A stretch of 64,000 nucleotides of DNA from the NCBI GenBank assembly GCA_022539475.1, contig VCMS01000231.1:62001-126000 (forward strand), given 5' to 3'. Shown here piece by piece: positions 28,620 to 39,289 of the stretch. The notes beneath the pieces were generated by a model. It made no database searches and was not told where the DNA came from. It saw nothing but the letters and a program-made list of their open reading frames with translations. Each line of letters opens with the position of its first letter. Within the stretch, counting starts at the first letter, position 1. The DNA is from Gracilaria domingensis (lineage: Eukaryota; Rhodophyta; Florideophyceae; Gracilariales; Gracilariaceae). Both the position numbers and the translations under genes were made by a program.

Positions 28620-31378
28620 GATTCGAATGAGTCCGGATTGCTTCCCACAAAGTGCACATGATCTATATCCAGCTTCACGGAGTTTCTGTTCAGCATGGAT
28701 GAAGATGGAACTCACCCTTCGGCGAACAACGCCTTACACGGGCGCCTCGGTTCTTTTCGCGCACGAAGCGTTTCACCCTCTGCCTTGGCATACTGGACGG
28801 GCTCCAGGTAAGTGATTCGACGCTTTTCTTCACGGTGACGAGCCACCAAAGCCCGTATCGCGCGGTCAAGTCCATCCACGAACATCGTGCATCTCTCTTG
28901 CGCAGAGTACACATTTCCACAGCGATGAAACGCTTTATTCAAACGAGTTAAACATACCGTTTCGGTTTCACCAGGCTTCTGCTTGGTATCTCGGAGAGCG
29001 AGGATCGCGTTTTGGATCGCGTTGGCAGTTGCGTACGACCTGAGAAGGTACTGTATCGCTTCTGGCCAACAAGTAACTCCACCTTCGGAGGCTCTCGAGG
29101 AACCTCGAACAGAATTAAATTGATCCTCCGCCATACCTGATAAGAAGTACGGTAAAGCGAGATACGCTTGAGATTCACTCACCCCGAGTATATCGGCTTC
29201 CCGAACGAACCGGGCGAGAAAGTCTAACACCACGATTGGGTCTTCGCCATCGAATTTCGTTTGCATGACGATGTATAATCGCTTGATGTAGTCTTTCACC
29301 TTACCGGTGCTTCGCGAACCGCGCTCAGACGAGAATCGTCCAATCGGTAATACCGAGAGGAAAGCAGCTTCCTGTATAAAGGATTCGTTGGTTTCAACTC
29401 TTTCAAGCCAAGATGGCGCCTACCCTTCTCACGGGTGCGAATAGCTCCTTGAGTGGCTTGCGTCGCTCTCGACTTTGTAGCATGTGACCTCGTGCGGTGT
29501 CGACGACCATCGTCCTCGCTGTCAGACGAGTCGGACGACGACTTGACAGAGCCAATGCTTGAGTCGGTACTCGACGAATCCGAATTATAACGGACTTCCT
29601 TCTTGAATCTTCTGTGTCCCTTAACTGGCGAACGGTGTGTCGAATGCTTCGAGCCTTCATCTTCTTCATCTTTTGCGTTAACAGCGGTATCTATACGGAT
29701 GATTTTTTCAAGGGAGTTCAACCGGACACGGAAACGGTTCATTTCTTCACGACATTCCTCCATGAAGGAGCGATACGTTTCAACAAACGTTGCTGGGGAA
29801 CCCAGATTTTCCAGAATGGAATTCACGTCACGTCGCAGAAGACGTATGTCTTCTGAGACGTCCCTAAGCTGGGCCTCATCCACCTTCCTACGAAGGGACT
29901 GGACATCCTCGAAGAGGGAACTCTGAGCGAGTTGACTCACTCTGAGTGGCGCCTCCAAGAGGTTAAATTCGGGTGAGCCAGTGACAGTTGACTGAGCCGC
30001 AGACGGCGTTTCCACAACAGGTGGAGCTTCCGCTGTAGCAGCGATCGCCAATGGCGCAGACGCAACCAAGGATGCTCTCCGGGTCACCGAGGTCGGTTCA
30101 GCACGGTTCAAGTCTTCCGGGACGGACAGCTGGGATCGCGGCAGGGCAGGCGGTACTGCAGATGAACCTCCCACGGGGCGATTGGTGCCAGATCGTGATA
30201 CTTGATCACGTGTAGGCATCGGAAACGATATGAATCGATTTCAATACTCCAAAGAGCGGGGAAAATAAAACGAGACAACTGAACAACAGTGTTCCAAATA
30301 ACTAAACCTTCAAGACATCCAATCGGAAACACTGTCAAATCGGAATCAATTCAAGAACGAAATTTTTCTAAGTCAATTCCCTTCTAGGTCGGGAGACCAC
30401 TTGTAGTGCAAATCCCACTTGGGAGAAATGACACTCAAGGTGCTCGAATCCTTGCTACCTTGGGAGGTAGACCCAGCAGAAGAGCCCTGCGTATACAGAT
30501 AACGCGGGTGTAAAACCGCCCGTACTTCGGAAATAGCACCGAGGTGACGGCGGGAATCGCCAAGAAGGGATGTGTAAGCGAACGTCCGAGAGTCGGAGAT
30601 CTCTGATCTGAAGCAGAAGGGGAGAAAACGAGGTCGACGGGGTGCCTCGAAAAGGAGGAAAAAGATATGGAAAAGAATCGAAAAAAGGGGAAAAGAAAGA
30701 AAAGGAAGAAGAGCAAAACCGAAGACGGGGTCGTGCGACAAGCGGCAACAGACCCGGACCGAGGGTGACGATGTGTATTGAGCCAACGCGACAGACCTCT
30801 TTAAATAGTCGATACAATATCTAAACACCAGAGTACCAGACAACTGCAAATAAATGTGTCAACACAGTCTGAAGACAAATACAATAGTAAATCAGGGTAC
30901 CTGAGTGATTCTTTGGGAATTATATCAGCGAACCGCACGCGGTGACCCTCGTCATGGATTCGTGCACTACGCGCAGGAGCTCAAGGCAGAGCTACAAACA
31001 AGGTTAAGTTCACTTTGTGGTGGTGACGGCGAGGTCGCCATCACCTTAGTAGTTTTCTACAATTTAAACTTAATCATTAAACTAAGTAGTGCCAAATACG
31101 GCAAAGCAACACACGTGTTGCACTTGTGCAGACTAGCCTTGGCGGTCACTTAGTCTAAAAACCAATCCAGTTTTCTCTTTAACTGAGCCAATCCATACAC
31201 GAGTACACGCGATTCCTGCCACAACCAGTTGCGAACCCATCAACCCCATCGCGTGCCACCATGCCATAAAGCGTTAGAATGCCACCTAAATTCATATCTT
31301 TGCTGCAGATGCAACTCAGAAAGCCGAGGTGTTATAAGATGGAACAAGTTACAAACGAGAAATCGCGATTGCTTTACA
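28620..31378 (-). mobile_element. Partial opposite-strand gypsy-type relative (LTR, PBS, gag)
   Basis: Read on the minus strand it has a 5' LTR (31378-30402), AG, primer-binding site TGGTCTCCCGACCTAGAA (30399-30382), a leader, and a gag region (about 30.2-28.6 kb) whose capsid core parallels that of the large element (READILGVSESQAYLALPYF, FHRCGNVYSAQERCTMFVDG). It stops exactly where the right LTR of the large element ends. Its pol and second LTR are not found in this window on the other side of the large element. Truncated fossil. Confidence 0.8.
30402..31378 (-). repeat. 5' LTR of the minus-strand element
   Basis: 977 bases. On the minus strand it starts TGTAAAGCAATCG and ends CACTACA, matching the termini of the other LTRs here (TGTAGAGCAAAAC, TGTAGTGCAATGA). 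It shares the GTCTGTTGCCGCTTGTCGCACG block with the large element's LTR but is otherwise well diverged. Confidence 0.75.
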
Positions 31379-31399
31379 CAAATGACATGTCTCATGAAG

Positions 31400-32040
31400 C
31401 CCTTAAAGTATTTTTTGAAGGAGTCGTATACAATTTTCAGTTCTGTCTCTAGTCGTTGCTGTAGCGCTTTTGGCCGCACTTAATGAGTGATGTGCTTGAT
31501 AGCAAGTTATTAATGGTCTTCGCGCACCCATATGAGTCCGTTTTGGGGTTAACAGGACACGTAAGATGTATATAATCCTTTCATGCGAGATGTAGAGGTG
31601 ATATCGGCCATGTTCATGAAAAGTTCGCGTTTGACGATCTCGATGATTTTGGAGACTGTAGTGGTGTCTTTTTTCTTTTTTTGCTTCGGTTTCCAAGTAG
31701 TATCGAAGTTTCTCGTCAGTGAGTTTTGCAGAAATTATCACACTAAGAATGTATTACAGGTCGATGCAGGACTATATCCACTCTGCCTCGACGCAAAATG
31801 AGAGACTTACTAGTCTCACAGGCTCTGTGGTGGTTGAGTTTACGGAGGAGAGCTGTAGCGCCCGAGCCGTGACTTCGCTCACGTATTGATCATACATGCG
31901 AAGAAATTCCCGAATTGCTTCCGGGTTTGCGTGAATGAGTTTGGAATAGTCAACAGAAAATTCTATTGACGTAGGTTGGGAGACGAGAAAGTTGTCTTCA
32001 TCCTTGTTCAACGATTGAGTCGTCGTTGTCGACGTCATAT
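31400..32040 (-). mobile_element. Remnant of an older retroelement gag
   Basis: A minus-strand coding-like stretch beginning MTSTTTTQSLNKDED at 32038, with a helical motif (IREFLRMYDQYVSEV) and, further on, LTDEKLRYYLETEA. These resemble the N-terminal and middle segments of gag-like proteins of other algal or oomycete retroelements. It ends against the minus-strand LTR at 31378, which suggests that LTR element landed in it. Family uncertain; broken. Confidence 0.4.
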
Positions 32041-33750
32041 TGATCGAGCGGAGTTGCGATACAGCCGTCTGTATCAGTAGTGATCACTGTGCGCTAGTCG
32101 TCTGCAAGCGCGAGAATGGTGGTGAATGCGGAAGGTTCGATGCCTCCAATTTATTGAGGAGGCGAAGGACGGCTGATGCTAAGTACAGCCACGCCGGCCG
32201 GTCGGACCGGGGCTAGATAAATCCAACTAGATCTAGACTACTACGGATCACTGCTGTTATGAGCAGCCGCCACGGCGGTGGCTCATGACAGCGGTGAGGC
32301 AGTGCAAGTGGCACTGCTCTGCAAAAGTGGTTGCAGAGCAACATCTACAAAAACAGAGGAGATTGTCTTCAAAGTTTTAAAACACCATGCTCGTGCTTCT
32401 CTTATTTGACGCGTTTGGACAACGCTACCGGTTTTTTTTTATCGAACTGGTTCTAGGAGATGTATGGAAGCAAAATTCATGGCGAAGTGGCTTGAAAGTC
32501 CATCAGCGATAGAATGTTTGGTTTCGCAAGCGTGTTTTCTTTCTTAATAACTGTAGTGGTCACCACATGACTAACCTGTTTGACGGAAAAACTGATTCAG
32601 AAAAAAAGAACTCCATACCTAAAGTGACGCATCTCGTAAAGTTGTTTTTTTGTGATTTAAAAAATTGAGAGTGCGAGGAGTACGCGTTAGGGGAAGTATG
32701 AAATGTGTATGATCCCTCAAAGAGAATAGTGATTGTCGTGAAGGGAGAAAAATCTAAGAAAAAGAAATTTCCCTCAGTTGGCAGCAGATTCGGTAAGCGG
32801 GAACAAGACCGACTTGCGTACGCTGGGAAGGGTCTGATCTGTACTAAACTGCCACAAATTCTAAACGGCATAGGGAAAGAGCACCAGCTGTTTTCGAAGC
32901 GTCAGTGCATTAACGTGGAGCACAAAGGTCATTTCAATGGCGAAGTTGTGTGATTGGGAGGCTGTTCTTATCCACACTATTTGTCAACGAAATAGTGTGG
33001 ACAACGCTTCTTGCTTTTGAAACATAATTAGCGTTGTGTTGCGTTTTGTGTGGCTCACATTATATACGGGACTTACGCCTCATGAAGTCTTGCCTTAAAG
33101 AGAGTAGACTACTCTATTTACGTGGGTGTACCCGTTTGCTCATTTTCTTTAAAATTGAAACAATTCGTCGCAATTTTGTAGTTCCAAAAATGGCATGTAC
33201 AATGGGTTTTGTGTCCAATATTATATGAATAAAGTTTTTGGTATTTACCGGATGTCGGTCTACTGACTGCGAGGAGAACGGGATGAGCGTGAACGTGTTC
33301 GCTGTTCAGCATCTTGGAGGAGAAGCTGATGGTGTAGAAGTATGAAAAGGAGCTGACTGCGTAGCTCCAGGAGCATAGGATCAGCGTGATTTCGCAGCTG
33401 TTTCGCGACAGGAGCCAGTTGTGCAGTGCGCCACGAGTGACAATCGGCAGAATGACTCCTAAAGAGGAGGATGCACAGTGCAGGGCGTGGGCTTGTAGGA
33501 CAAGTACCTGCCGGTAAATTTAACAGGCATTTGCGCGCGAAATGACGGGTGATCGGCGTGCCGGCACGAGGACAAGGCGCACGGTGTACGCGTTGTCAGG
33601 CGCGGGCACGCGTGGCGCGGCGCGAACTGCGCGACGGTTTTCCGCGCCGCGAGCGCCGCGTGGTGCGATGGATGCGCCGCCGCGCCCGTCGACGACCGCA
33701 GCCGACGCGCGCGCCGATTGAGAGCGACGGCCGCAGGCGGCGCGTCCACC
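32041..33750. other. Intergenic with several hairpins; no gene recognised
   Basis: There are inverted repeats at 32268-32290 (GAGCAGCCGCC / GGCGGTGGCTC) and 32316-32340 (GCTCTGCAA / TTGCAGAGC), which may belong to the leader or LTR of the gag remnant. The rest, to 33.45 kb, is AT-rich with only short ORFs. Composition rises sharply to GC-rich near 33.53 kb. Confidence 0.35.
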
Positions 33751-33820
33751 ATGCCGCTGGTGCCGCACATGCTGCAAGCGCTTCTGCCCCGCCGCCACCG
33801 CACCGCGCCGCCCTCAGCCT

Positions 33821-33854
<34 letters not shown>

Positions 33855-34548
33855 GCGCGCCGACAGGCCGGCCGTGGCGGCGCCGACGCCGCCGCGCGCG
33901 CCGCCGCTGCCGCGCGCGCCGTCGCCGCCGCGCGCGCCGTCGCCGCCGCCGCCGCCGCCGTCGCGCGCCGCGCGCGCGGCAGAGCCGCCGGCGCCGGCGC
34001 GCACTGCGCCCATGCTGCGCACGGCGTCGCCGCGAATGGCGCGCGCGCCGCTGTCGTCGGTGTCGCGGCTGCACGCGCTGCTGGCGGCGCACCCCGACGC
34101 GCGCGTGGCGCTGCGCCGCATGGCGGTGGATGCGACCAGGGGCGGGTTTTGCTGGAGCGGCGCGGTGTCGTTCGATGGGCGTCTGGTGCGCGAGCGGTCC
34201 AGCACGCAGTGCGCGGCGTACGCGTACGCGCTGCCGCAGCGCGCGCCGGTGGGCGAGCGACTGCCGGGCGCGCTGCACGTGGACGATGCGCGGCTGGTGG
34301 CGATGGAGCACGCGTTGCGCAGCATGGTGAGCGAGCGCGCCATGTGGATGCTGCGCCTCTCGCCGGTGGACCGGTTTGGCAGCGAGACGGTCAGCGCGCC
34401 GTTCATGCACGCGCTGCTGGCGCTGCAGGCGCGGCAGAAGGCGGCGGCCGTGCGCGCCGACGCCGGCGTGTGGCTGCTGTACCCGCTGCTGTTCCCGTTG
34501 TACGGCCTGTGTCTGGTGGCCGTGTTTGTGCCTACGTCTCCCGCCTAA
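33751..34548 (+). CDS. Unknown Ala/Pro-rich protein with C-terminal membrane segment
   Basis: 265 aa from the ATG at 33751 (an ATG at 33718 adds 11 residues). A poly-Ala and Pro/Arg-rich low-complexity region encoded by GCC/CCG repeats covers about residues 20-90. A folded-looking domain follows (LHALLAAHPDARVALRRMAVDA, then DARLVAMEHALRSMV). The last 25 residues are hydrophobic (VWLLYPLLFPLYGLCLVAVFV), so it may be tail-anchored. I do not recognise it. Very GC-rich third positions support real coding in this frame over the overlapping frames. Confidence 0.5.
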
Positions 34549-34997
34549 CTTTGTTTTCTTGTGCCTCCCCCGTAACTCGCGCTGCTCGCCGCTCACTGCT
34601 CACTGACGTGTTCCGCCCGCGGGCGCACTCGAGAGCCGCCGCGGTGGCGCAATCTCGCGAACGGCGCATCGGATCCGGACGGCCGCGCGTCGACCGCGGA
34701 CGGCGTGTCCGGAATGTGCCGCGCGCCACGGCAAGCGCGGCCGCGCCGCCATTTTGTCTGTAAAGCGTACCATTCCCGCGCAGAAGCGGCGCCGTCCGGC
34801 GGCGCCGTCCGGCGGCGCGGCGCCTAGGGTTCGTCAGCGCCAACGCGCCGCCGGCGGCGGTCGCGGCGCGCCGTAGCGTATCCCCACCGCGGATATTTTG
34901 GCGAGCGCAAATCAGAACGGACGCGCGCCGCGTCGCGTGCCGCGCGCCGAGCGCATCGCGCTTGATCTCGCCGCCGCGCCCGACCCGAGCCGTACCC

Positions 34998-35029
<32 letters not shown>

Positions 35030-35088
35030 TCGTCGCGCGCGCTCCGCCCGCCGGTCTTGTCGACGCGGACGCTCTGGCCCGCGGCGAT
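34549..35088. promoter_or_regulatory. Upstream region of PurH
   Basis: GC-rich intergenic DNA. It holds GCCGCCATTTTGTC at 34744, direct copies of GGCGCCGTCCGGC (about 34789 and 34801), and GGATATTTTGGCGAGCGC at about 34890, the last resembling an E2F-type TTTTGGCG box about 200 bases before the PurH ATG. No other gene seen. Confidence 0.3.
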
Positions 35089-36864
35089 ATGACGCCTGCC
35101 TTTGTCACCGCGCTGTCGCTGCGTTCGGCTCCGCCGCTCCGCTCTGCCGCGCCCGCGCGTTGTCCGTGCGGTGCGCCGTCGCGCCGCCGCGTTGCGCGTC
35201 GCTCGTCCGTGCTCATGTGTGCGGAGCCGCCGCCGACCACCGCCCCGGTGTCGCCCACGCCGGCGCCCACGGAGAGGACGCCTGGCTTGGTGCCTGTCAA
35301 GCGCGCGCTGATCTCCGTGTCGAACAAGACGTCGTTGACGGCGCTGGCGCAGGTCTTGGTGGAGGCGGGCGTTCAGATTCTGTCCACGGGTGGCACCTTC
35401 CGTGCGCTGCAGGAGGCGGAGATTCCCGTCACGGGCGTGTCCGAATACACGGGCTTTCCGGAAGTCATGGGTGGACGCGTCAAGACGCTGCACCCCAAGA
35501 TTCACGGCGGCTTGCTCGCGGTTCGAGACGATGAGCAGCATCTTGCCGCAATGGAAGAGCACGAGATTGATCCCATTGATCTCGTCGTCGTCAATTTGTA
35601 TCCGTTTGAGCAGACTGTGGCACAGGGAAAGCCTTTCGGTGACTGTGTCGAAAACATTGATATCGGCGGCCCTTCCATGATTCGCGCTGCCGCCAAGAAC
35701 TTCAAGTACGTCACAGTCGTCACCGACGTTACTCAGTACACTGATATCATCGCCGAGCTTGAGGAGCACAGCGGAAAGACTTCTTATGAACTGCGCCGCC
35801 GACTAGCTGCGGCAGCTTTTGCAAAGATGGCCGCATATGACTCAGCTGTCGCCGCCAAGTTTGTGTCCGAGATTGGCATCAGCTTCCCCGAAAAGGTCTT
35901 GATCTCTGCGTCGCGCAAGCAGGTGCTGCGCTACGGCGAGAACCCTCACCAAAAGGCAGCGTTTTATGTCATGAACCCATCTTCTCCGGGAGTGGCCACA
36001 GCCGAGCAGGTGCAAGGAAAGGAGCTCAGCTACAACAATCTGTCGGATACCGATGCAGCGTTTGAGCTCGTGTCTGAGTTTGTCGGAGGCGACCCCGTGT
36101 GCGCCATTATCAAGCATGCCAATCCGTGCGGCGTGGCTTCTGGCGTCACTGCCCAGGATGCGTACTTGAGGGCCTTAGCGTGCGATCCGGTGTCTGCGTT
36201 TGGGGGCATTGTGGCGCTGAATGTCACTGTAGACTTGCGTGTTGCGGAGGAAATAGCAAAGATGTTCATCGAACTTGTAATTGCCCCCGATGCAACAGCA
36301 GAAGCACTCGCATTGCTTGCGTCGAAGAAAAATCTCAGAGTGTTACTAACTGGTTCGATGCCGGATCCGAAGAGCGAGGGTCTCACCGTCAAATCTGTGT
36401 CTGGCGGCGTCCTCTTGCAGACTCGAGACAATGGCTCGAAGATGGCGGACGACTTGACTGTTGCGTCCAAACGCGAACCCACGGAGGATGAGATGAAGAA
36501 CCTGCTATTCGCGTGGAAGGTTTGCAAACACGTTAAGTCTAATGCTATTGTTTACGTAAAGGATATGGCAACGGTTGGAACAGGGGCGGGGCAAATGAGC
36601 CGTGTGGACGCGTCCCGTATCGCAGCTTGGAAAGCTGAGGAAGCGTCATCGAATGCTCAAGAAGAGCAAAGTAGAACTGTCGGCAGTGTAGTCGCCTCCG
36701 ATGCTTTCTTCCCATTTGCGGATGGACTTGTTGCCGCAGCCGAAGCGGGGGCTACTGCCGTTATCCAACCTGGCGGCTCGAAGAGAGACCCAGAGGTGAT
36801 TGCTGCCGCGGATGAGAGAGGGATTGCCCTTGTCATGACCGGGATGCGTCATTTCAGGCATTAG
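35089..36864 (+). CDS. purH: Bifunctional AICAR transformylase/IMP cyclohydrolase
   Basis: 591 aa. Catalyses the last two steps of IMP synthesis: formylation of AICAR with 10-formyl-THF, then ring closure. An N-terminal extension of about 65 residues, rich in Ser, Arg, Ala and Pro with few acidic residues, looks like a plastid transit peptide. The IMP cyclohydrolase domain starts at [11 protein letters not shown] and includes [18 protein letters not shown] and NLYPF. The transformylase domain has [21 protein letters not shown], the catalytic KHANPCG and SAFGGIVA, and ends GMRHFRH, the normal C-terminus. All key motifs are present. The upstream gene is 540 bases away on the same strand. Confidence 0.95.
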   Translation: MTPAFVTALSLRSAPPLRSAAPARCPCGAPSRRRVARRSSVLMCAEPPPTTAPVSPTPAPTERTPGLVPVKRALISVSNKTSLTALAQVLVEAGVQILSTGGTFRALQEAEIPVTGVSEYTGFPEVMGGRVKTLHPKIHGGLLAVRDDEQHLAAMEEHEIDPIDLVVVNLYPFEQTVAQGKPFGDCVENIDIGGPSMIRAAAKNFKYVTVVTDVTQYTDIIAELEEHSGKTSYELRRRLAAAAFAKMAAYDSAVAAKFVSEIGISFPEKVLISASRKQVLRYGENPHQKAAFYVMNPSSPGVATAEQVQGKELSYNNLSDTDAAFELVSEFVGGDPVCAIIKHANPCGVASGVTAQDAYLRALACDPVSAFGGIVALNVTVDLRVAEEIAKMFIELVIAPDATAEALALLASKKNLRVLLTGSMPDPKSEGLTVKSVSGGVLLQTRDNGSKMADDLTVASKREPTEDEMKNLLFAWKVCKHVKSNAIVYVKDMATVGTGAGQMSRVDASRIAAWKAEEASSNAQEEQSRTVGSVVASDAFFPFADGLVAAAEAGATAVIQPGGSKRDPEVIAAADERGIALVMTGMRHFRH

Positions 36865-37233
36865 TTCGCAACGATAAAGGGTTATTGTTTGGTGTAATCT
36901 CTTCTACTTGGAGAATCATCACTACATGAAAACCGCTTGCGAGAACTACGATTTTGTGGTCACTTCGTCGTCAAAGCTCCATGGTGATGAAGAAATGTTA
37001 ATCAATTGAGTATCATTTAGTGAGACAGACAAATCTACCTTATATGACGGTACCTAACTTTCAATGCGTTCATCGTAGAGGCGATTTGTTTTTGTCGTTA
37101 GGTGAGGAAAAAATAGGGTCATGCCTGTAACGACCATGGCACCTTACTACGACTTTAGATGTTGCGCGAGCCAAAAAAAAGTGTAAAGTCGCAAATTGGA
37201 GGGCGAATCGAATGAAGAAGAGCGGGGAAACTT
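36865..37233. other. Intergenic between convergent purH and SPT2-like genes
   Basis: Lower GC than the genes on both sides. It serves as the 3' flank for both genes. I see no gene or clear terminator structure. Confidence 0.4.
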
Positions 37234-38835
37234 TCAGTCGTCACCGTAACGTGCTTCATATTCTCGGCGTCGACGCTCTTTCTCCTTCTTTTCTTTTCGG
37301 AGCCGAGCGAATTCCCTCTTGTCCTCCAATTTTCCAATCCGCGCACTCTTAGCCTCTTCCCGGTCAATGGCGGAAATATCGAATAAATCCTCCTCATCAG
37401 AATCGTCGTCATCATTACCCGAGTCGCTCCACTCATCGCTGTTGTAGCCCTGACGAACCGAGCGGCGCTTCTTCCCGCTCCCGGTGGATTTTCGACTGCG
37501 TTGGCGATCATCGTCCGAATCCTCGATGTCATCACGGGCTCGACGACTCTTCTTCCAGCTTTCACGCCGGTCCTCAATGTCCGATTCATCGCTATAATCT
37601 TGAGCTCTGCGCTTTCTTTTCGAACTTGCGGACTTGTGGCCGCGATCCGAGTCAGAGTCGTCGCTGTACTCGCGCGCGCGGCGCATTCGCTTGGCGCTCC
37701 GGGACGCGCGGTCCGAGTCGGAATCCTCACTCGATCGTCGCGGCCTCTTCTTGCCACGACGCTCCTCCTCGCTCTCCGAGTCCTCTGAATCGTACACTCG
37801 GCGCTTCAAGGGCGTCCTCTTCTTGTTGAGCGAACGCCTACGGTCGACATCAGAGTCTGAACCGGAACTGGTCCTACTCTTAGAAGTCTTGGGGGTGGAC
37901 CGCTTCGTATTGGAGGTGTTGAGGCCCATGAGACGTTCCCTGAAAAGACGCGCGCGCTCTTGAACCTGGGCGGCGCTTTCCTTCTTCTTCGGCGGTGCGG
38001 AGGACGAAGAGCTTGGCTTGACGGCAGGCCTGGACGGCAGCCTGGACGCAGAGGCTGAAGACTGCGCTGCGCGGGCGATGGCGGAGTTCTTCTGGCGGAA
38101 GATAGGAACAGGGGTGTCAACAGCTACCCATTCCTTCTCGGAATGCTCCAGACGCCTCTTATTCTGGGTCTTCTCATCGTAAAGTCCTTTCCTCTCCAAC
38201 TCGCGCACCTCACGGATGTTCTCCTCCATCTGACGCTTGTTCTTCTCGCGCTGCGCCTCTCTCTCGGCCATGATTTGCTGGGCCTCCTTGGTGGCCTCCG
38301 CCGTCTCCTTGGATATCTTCTTGGCGCCATCGATGTCAATTCCGCGCCAGTAGTCGTCGCCAAACATGTCGGAATAGTCGTAGGTGTGGGGGACGCGGAT
38401 CTGCTTCTTCTTCTTCTCGCGCCGTACGACAAATTCCATGCCGGGTCCGAGCTTGGGCACTTTGGCGGGGCCCGTGCGCTTCGGCGGGGCGCGGTAGTTG
38501 GTGCGCATCTCGCTGACGTGGTGCTTGGGCACGGGTTTCTTTGGCGGCGGCGGCGGTTTGGGGGCGCTGGCGGAGCTGGCGGCGGCACTACTCGAAGCGA
38601 GCGGCTTCTTCTTGGCGCGCTTCTTGCGCTTGGCGGAGGTCCTCTTGTTGGCGCGGGCCATCAGCTGTTCGACCTCTGCGGTCAGGCGTTGCTTCTCGGC
38701 CTGGTCCTGCTCCTTCTTGAGGCGCTCGCGCTGCTCGGCGGCGCGGCGGGCTCGCTGCGCGACCTGCTTCTTGGCGGCGCCGGCGCGGCGCTCAAAGCCC
38801 TGGAGCAGCTGCGCGGTGAAGTCGTCACCAGCCAT
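37234..38835 (-). CDS. SPT2: SPT2-like chromatin protein (histone chaperone)
   Basis: 533 aa from the ATG at 38835. It is a highly charged protein: an N-terminal coiled coil (about 10-75), Pro/Lys linkers, then a long Ser/Asp/Arg-rich middle with many SDSD-type casein-kinase-like sites. The C-terminal block DEEDLFDISAIDREEAKSAR then IGKLEDKREF and a basic KKEKERRRREYEARYGDD matches the conserved SPT2 C-terminal segment that binds H3-H4. SPT2 proteins act at transcribed chromatin. A much longer open frame extends upstream, but it is GC-driven and overlaps the TerC gene. Divergent from TerC with 454 bases between starts. Confidence 0.75.
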   Translation of the reverse strand: MAGDDFTAQLLQGFERRAGAAKKQVAQRARRAAEQRERLKKEQDQAEKQRLTAEVEQLMARANKRTSAKRKKRAKKKPLASSSAAASSASAPKPPPPPKKPVPKHHVSEMRTNYRAPPKRTGPAKVPKLGPGMEFVVRREKKKKQIRVPHTYDYSDMFGDDYWRGIDIDGAKKISKETAEATKEAQQIMAEREAQREKNKRQMEENIREVRELERKGLYDEKTQNKRRLEHSEKEWVAVDTPVPIFRQKNSAIARAAQSSASASRLPSRPAVKPSSSSSAPPKKKESAAQVQERARLFRERLMGLNTSNTKRSTPKTSKSRTSSGSDSDVDRRRSLNKKRTPLKRRVYDSEDSESEEERRGKKRPRRSSEDSDSDRASRSAKRMRRAREYSDDSDSDRGHKSASSKRKRRAQDYSDESDIEDRRESWKKSRRARDDIEDSDDDRQRSRKSTGSGKKRRSVRQGYNSDEWSDSGNDDDDSDEEDLFDISAIDREEAKSARIGKLEDKREFARLRKEKKEKERRRREYEARYGDD

Positions 38836-39289
38836 TGGTGAGTGGTGAGAGTGGTGGGTAGTGGGCGTAGTGTTGACGATGCTGGTGTTGAAAGTGTCAA
38901 TTGTGTGGGTGGGGGTGGGCGGCGTTGTATACGGGCGAGGGAGTGGGCGCGCGGCTCGCAAGCGGTGACGTATCTTACGGATAGAGAGGATGCGCGCCAG
39001 TGCGGGGGGCGTGTGGGGGGCGTGCGCGGGTGGCGGCGGCTGCGGAAGCGCGGCGGACAGACCGCGAAGGTACGAATTTATTGCGCGCCTGCGGTGCGCG
39101 CCGCAGCGCGGAATGCAGCCGCACGCCTCCGAAAGCGCCGCCGCGCGCCGCGCAACGGCGCCCGATTGTACGCCGCGCGCCGCCGAATTCGCGCGGCGCG
39201 CGCGATATTTGGAAGCATGCGCCCGCCACATATGGCGCGCGCCCGCCCGCCCGGCGCGAGCTCGCGGAGAGGAGGACAGCGCGCGCACC
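38836..39289. promoter_or_regulatory. Bidirectional promoter region between SPT2-like and TerC genes
   Basis: 454 bases between divergent ATGs. It includes a GTGGGTAGTGGG / GTGGGTGGGGGTGGG G-rich stretch (38876-38930), CGCGATATTTGG at 39207 and CATATGGCGCGCGCC at 39227. Shared control is inferred from the spacing. Confidence 0.35.

Noticed and set aside
33549-34763. 404-codon Arg/Ala-rich ORF and the 315-codon minus ORF in the same place
   Set aside because: Long frames arise by chance in very GC-rich DNA. The frame starting at 33751 has the more protein-like sequence and a hydrophobic tail.
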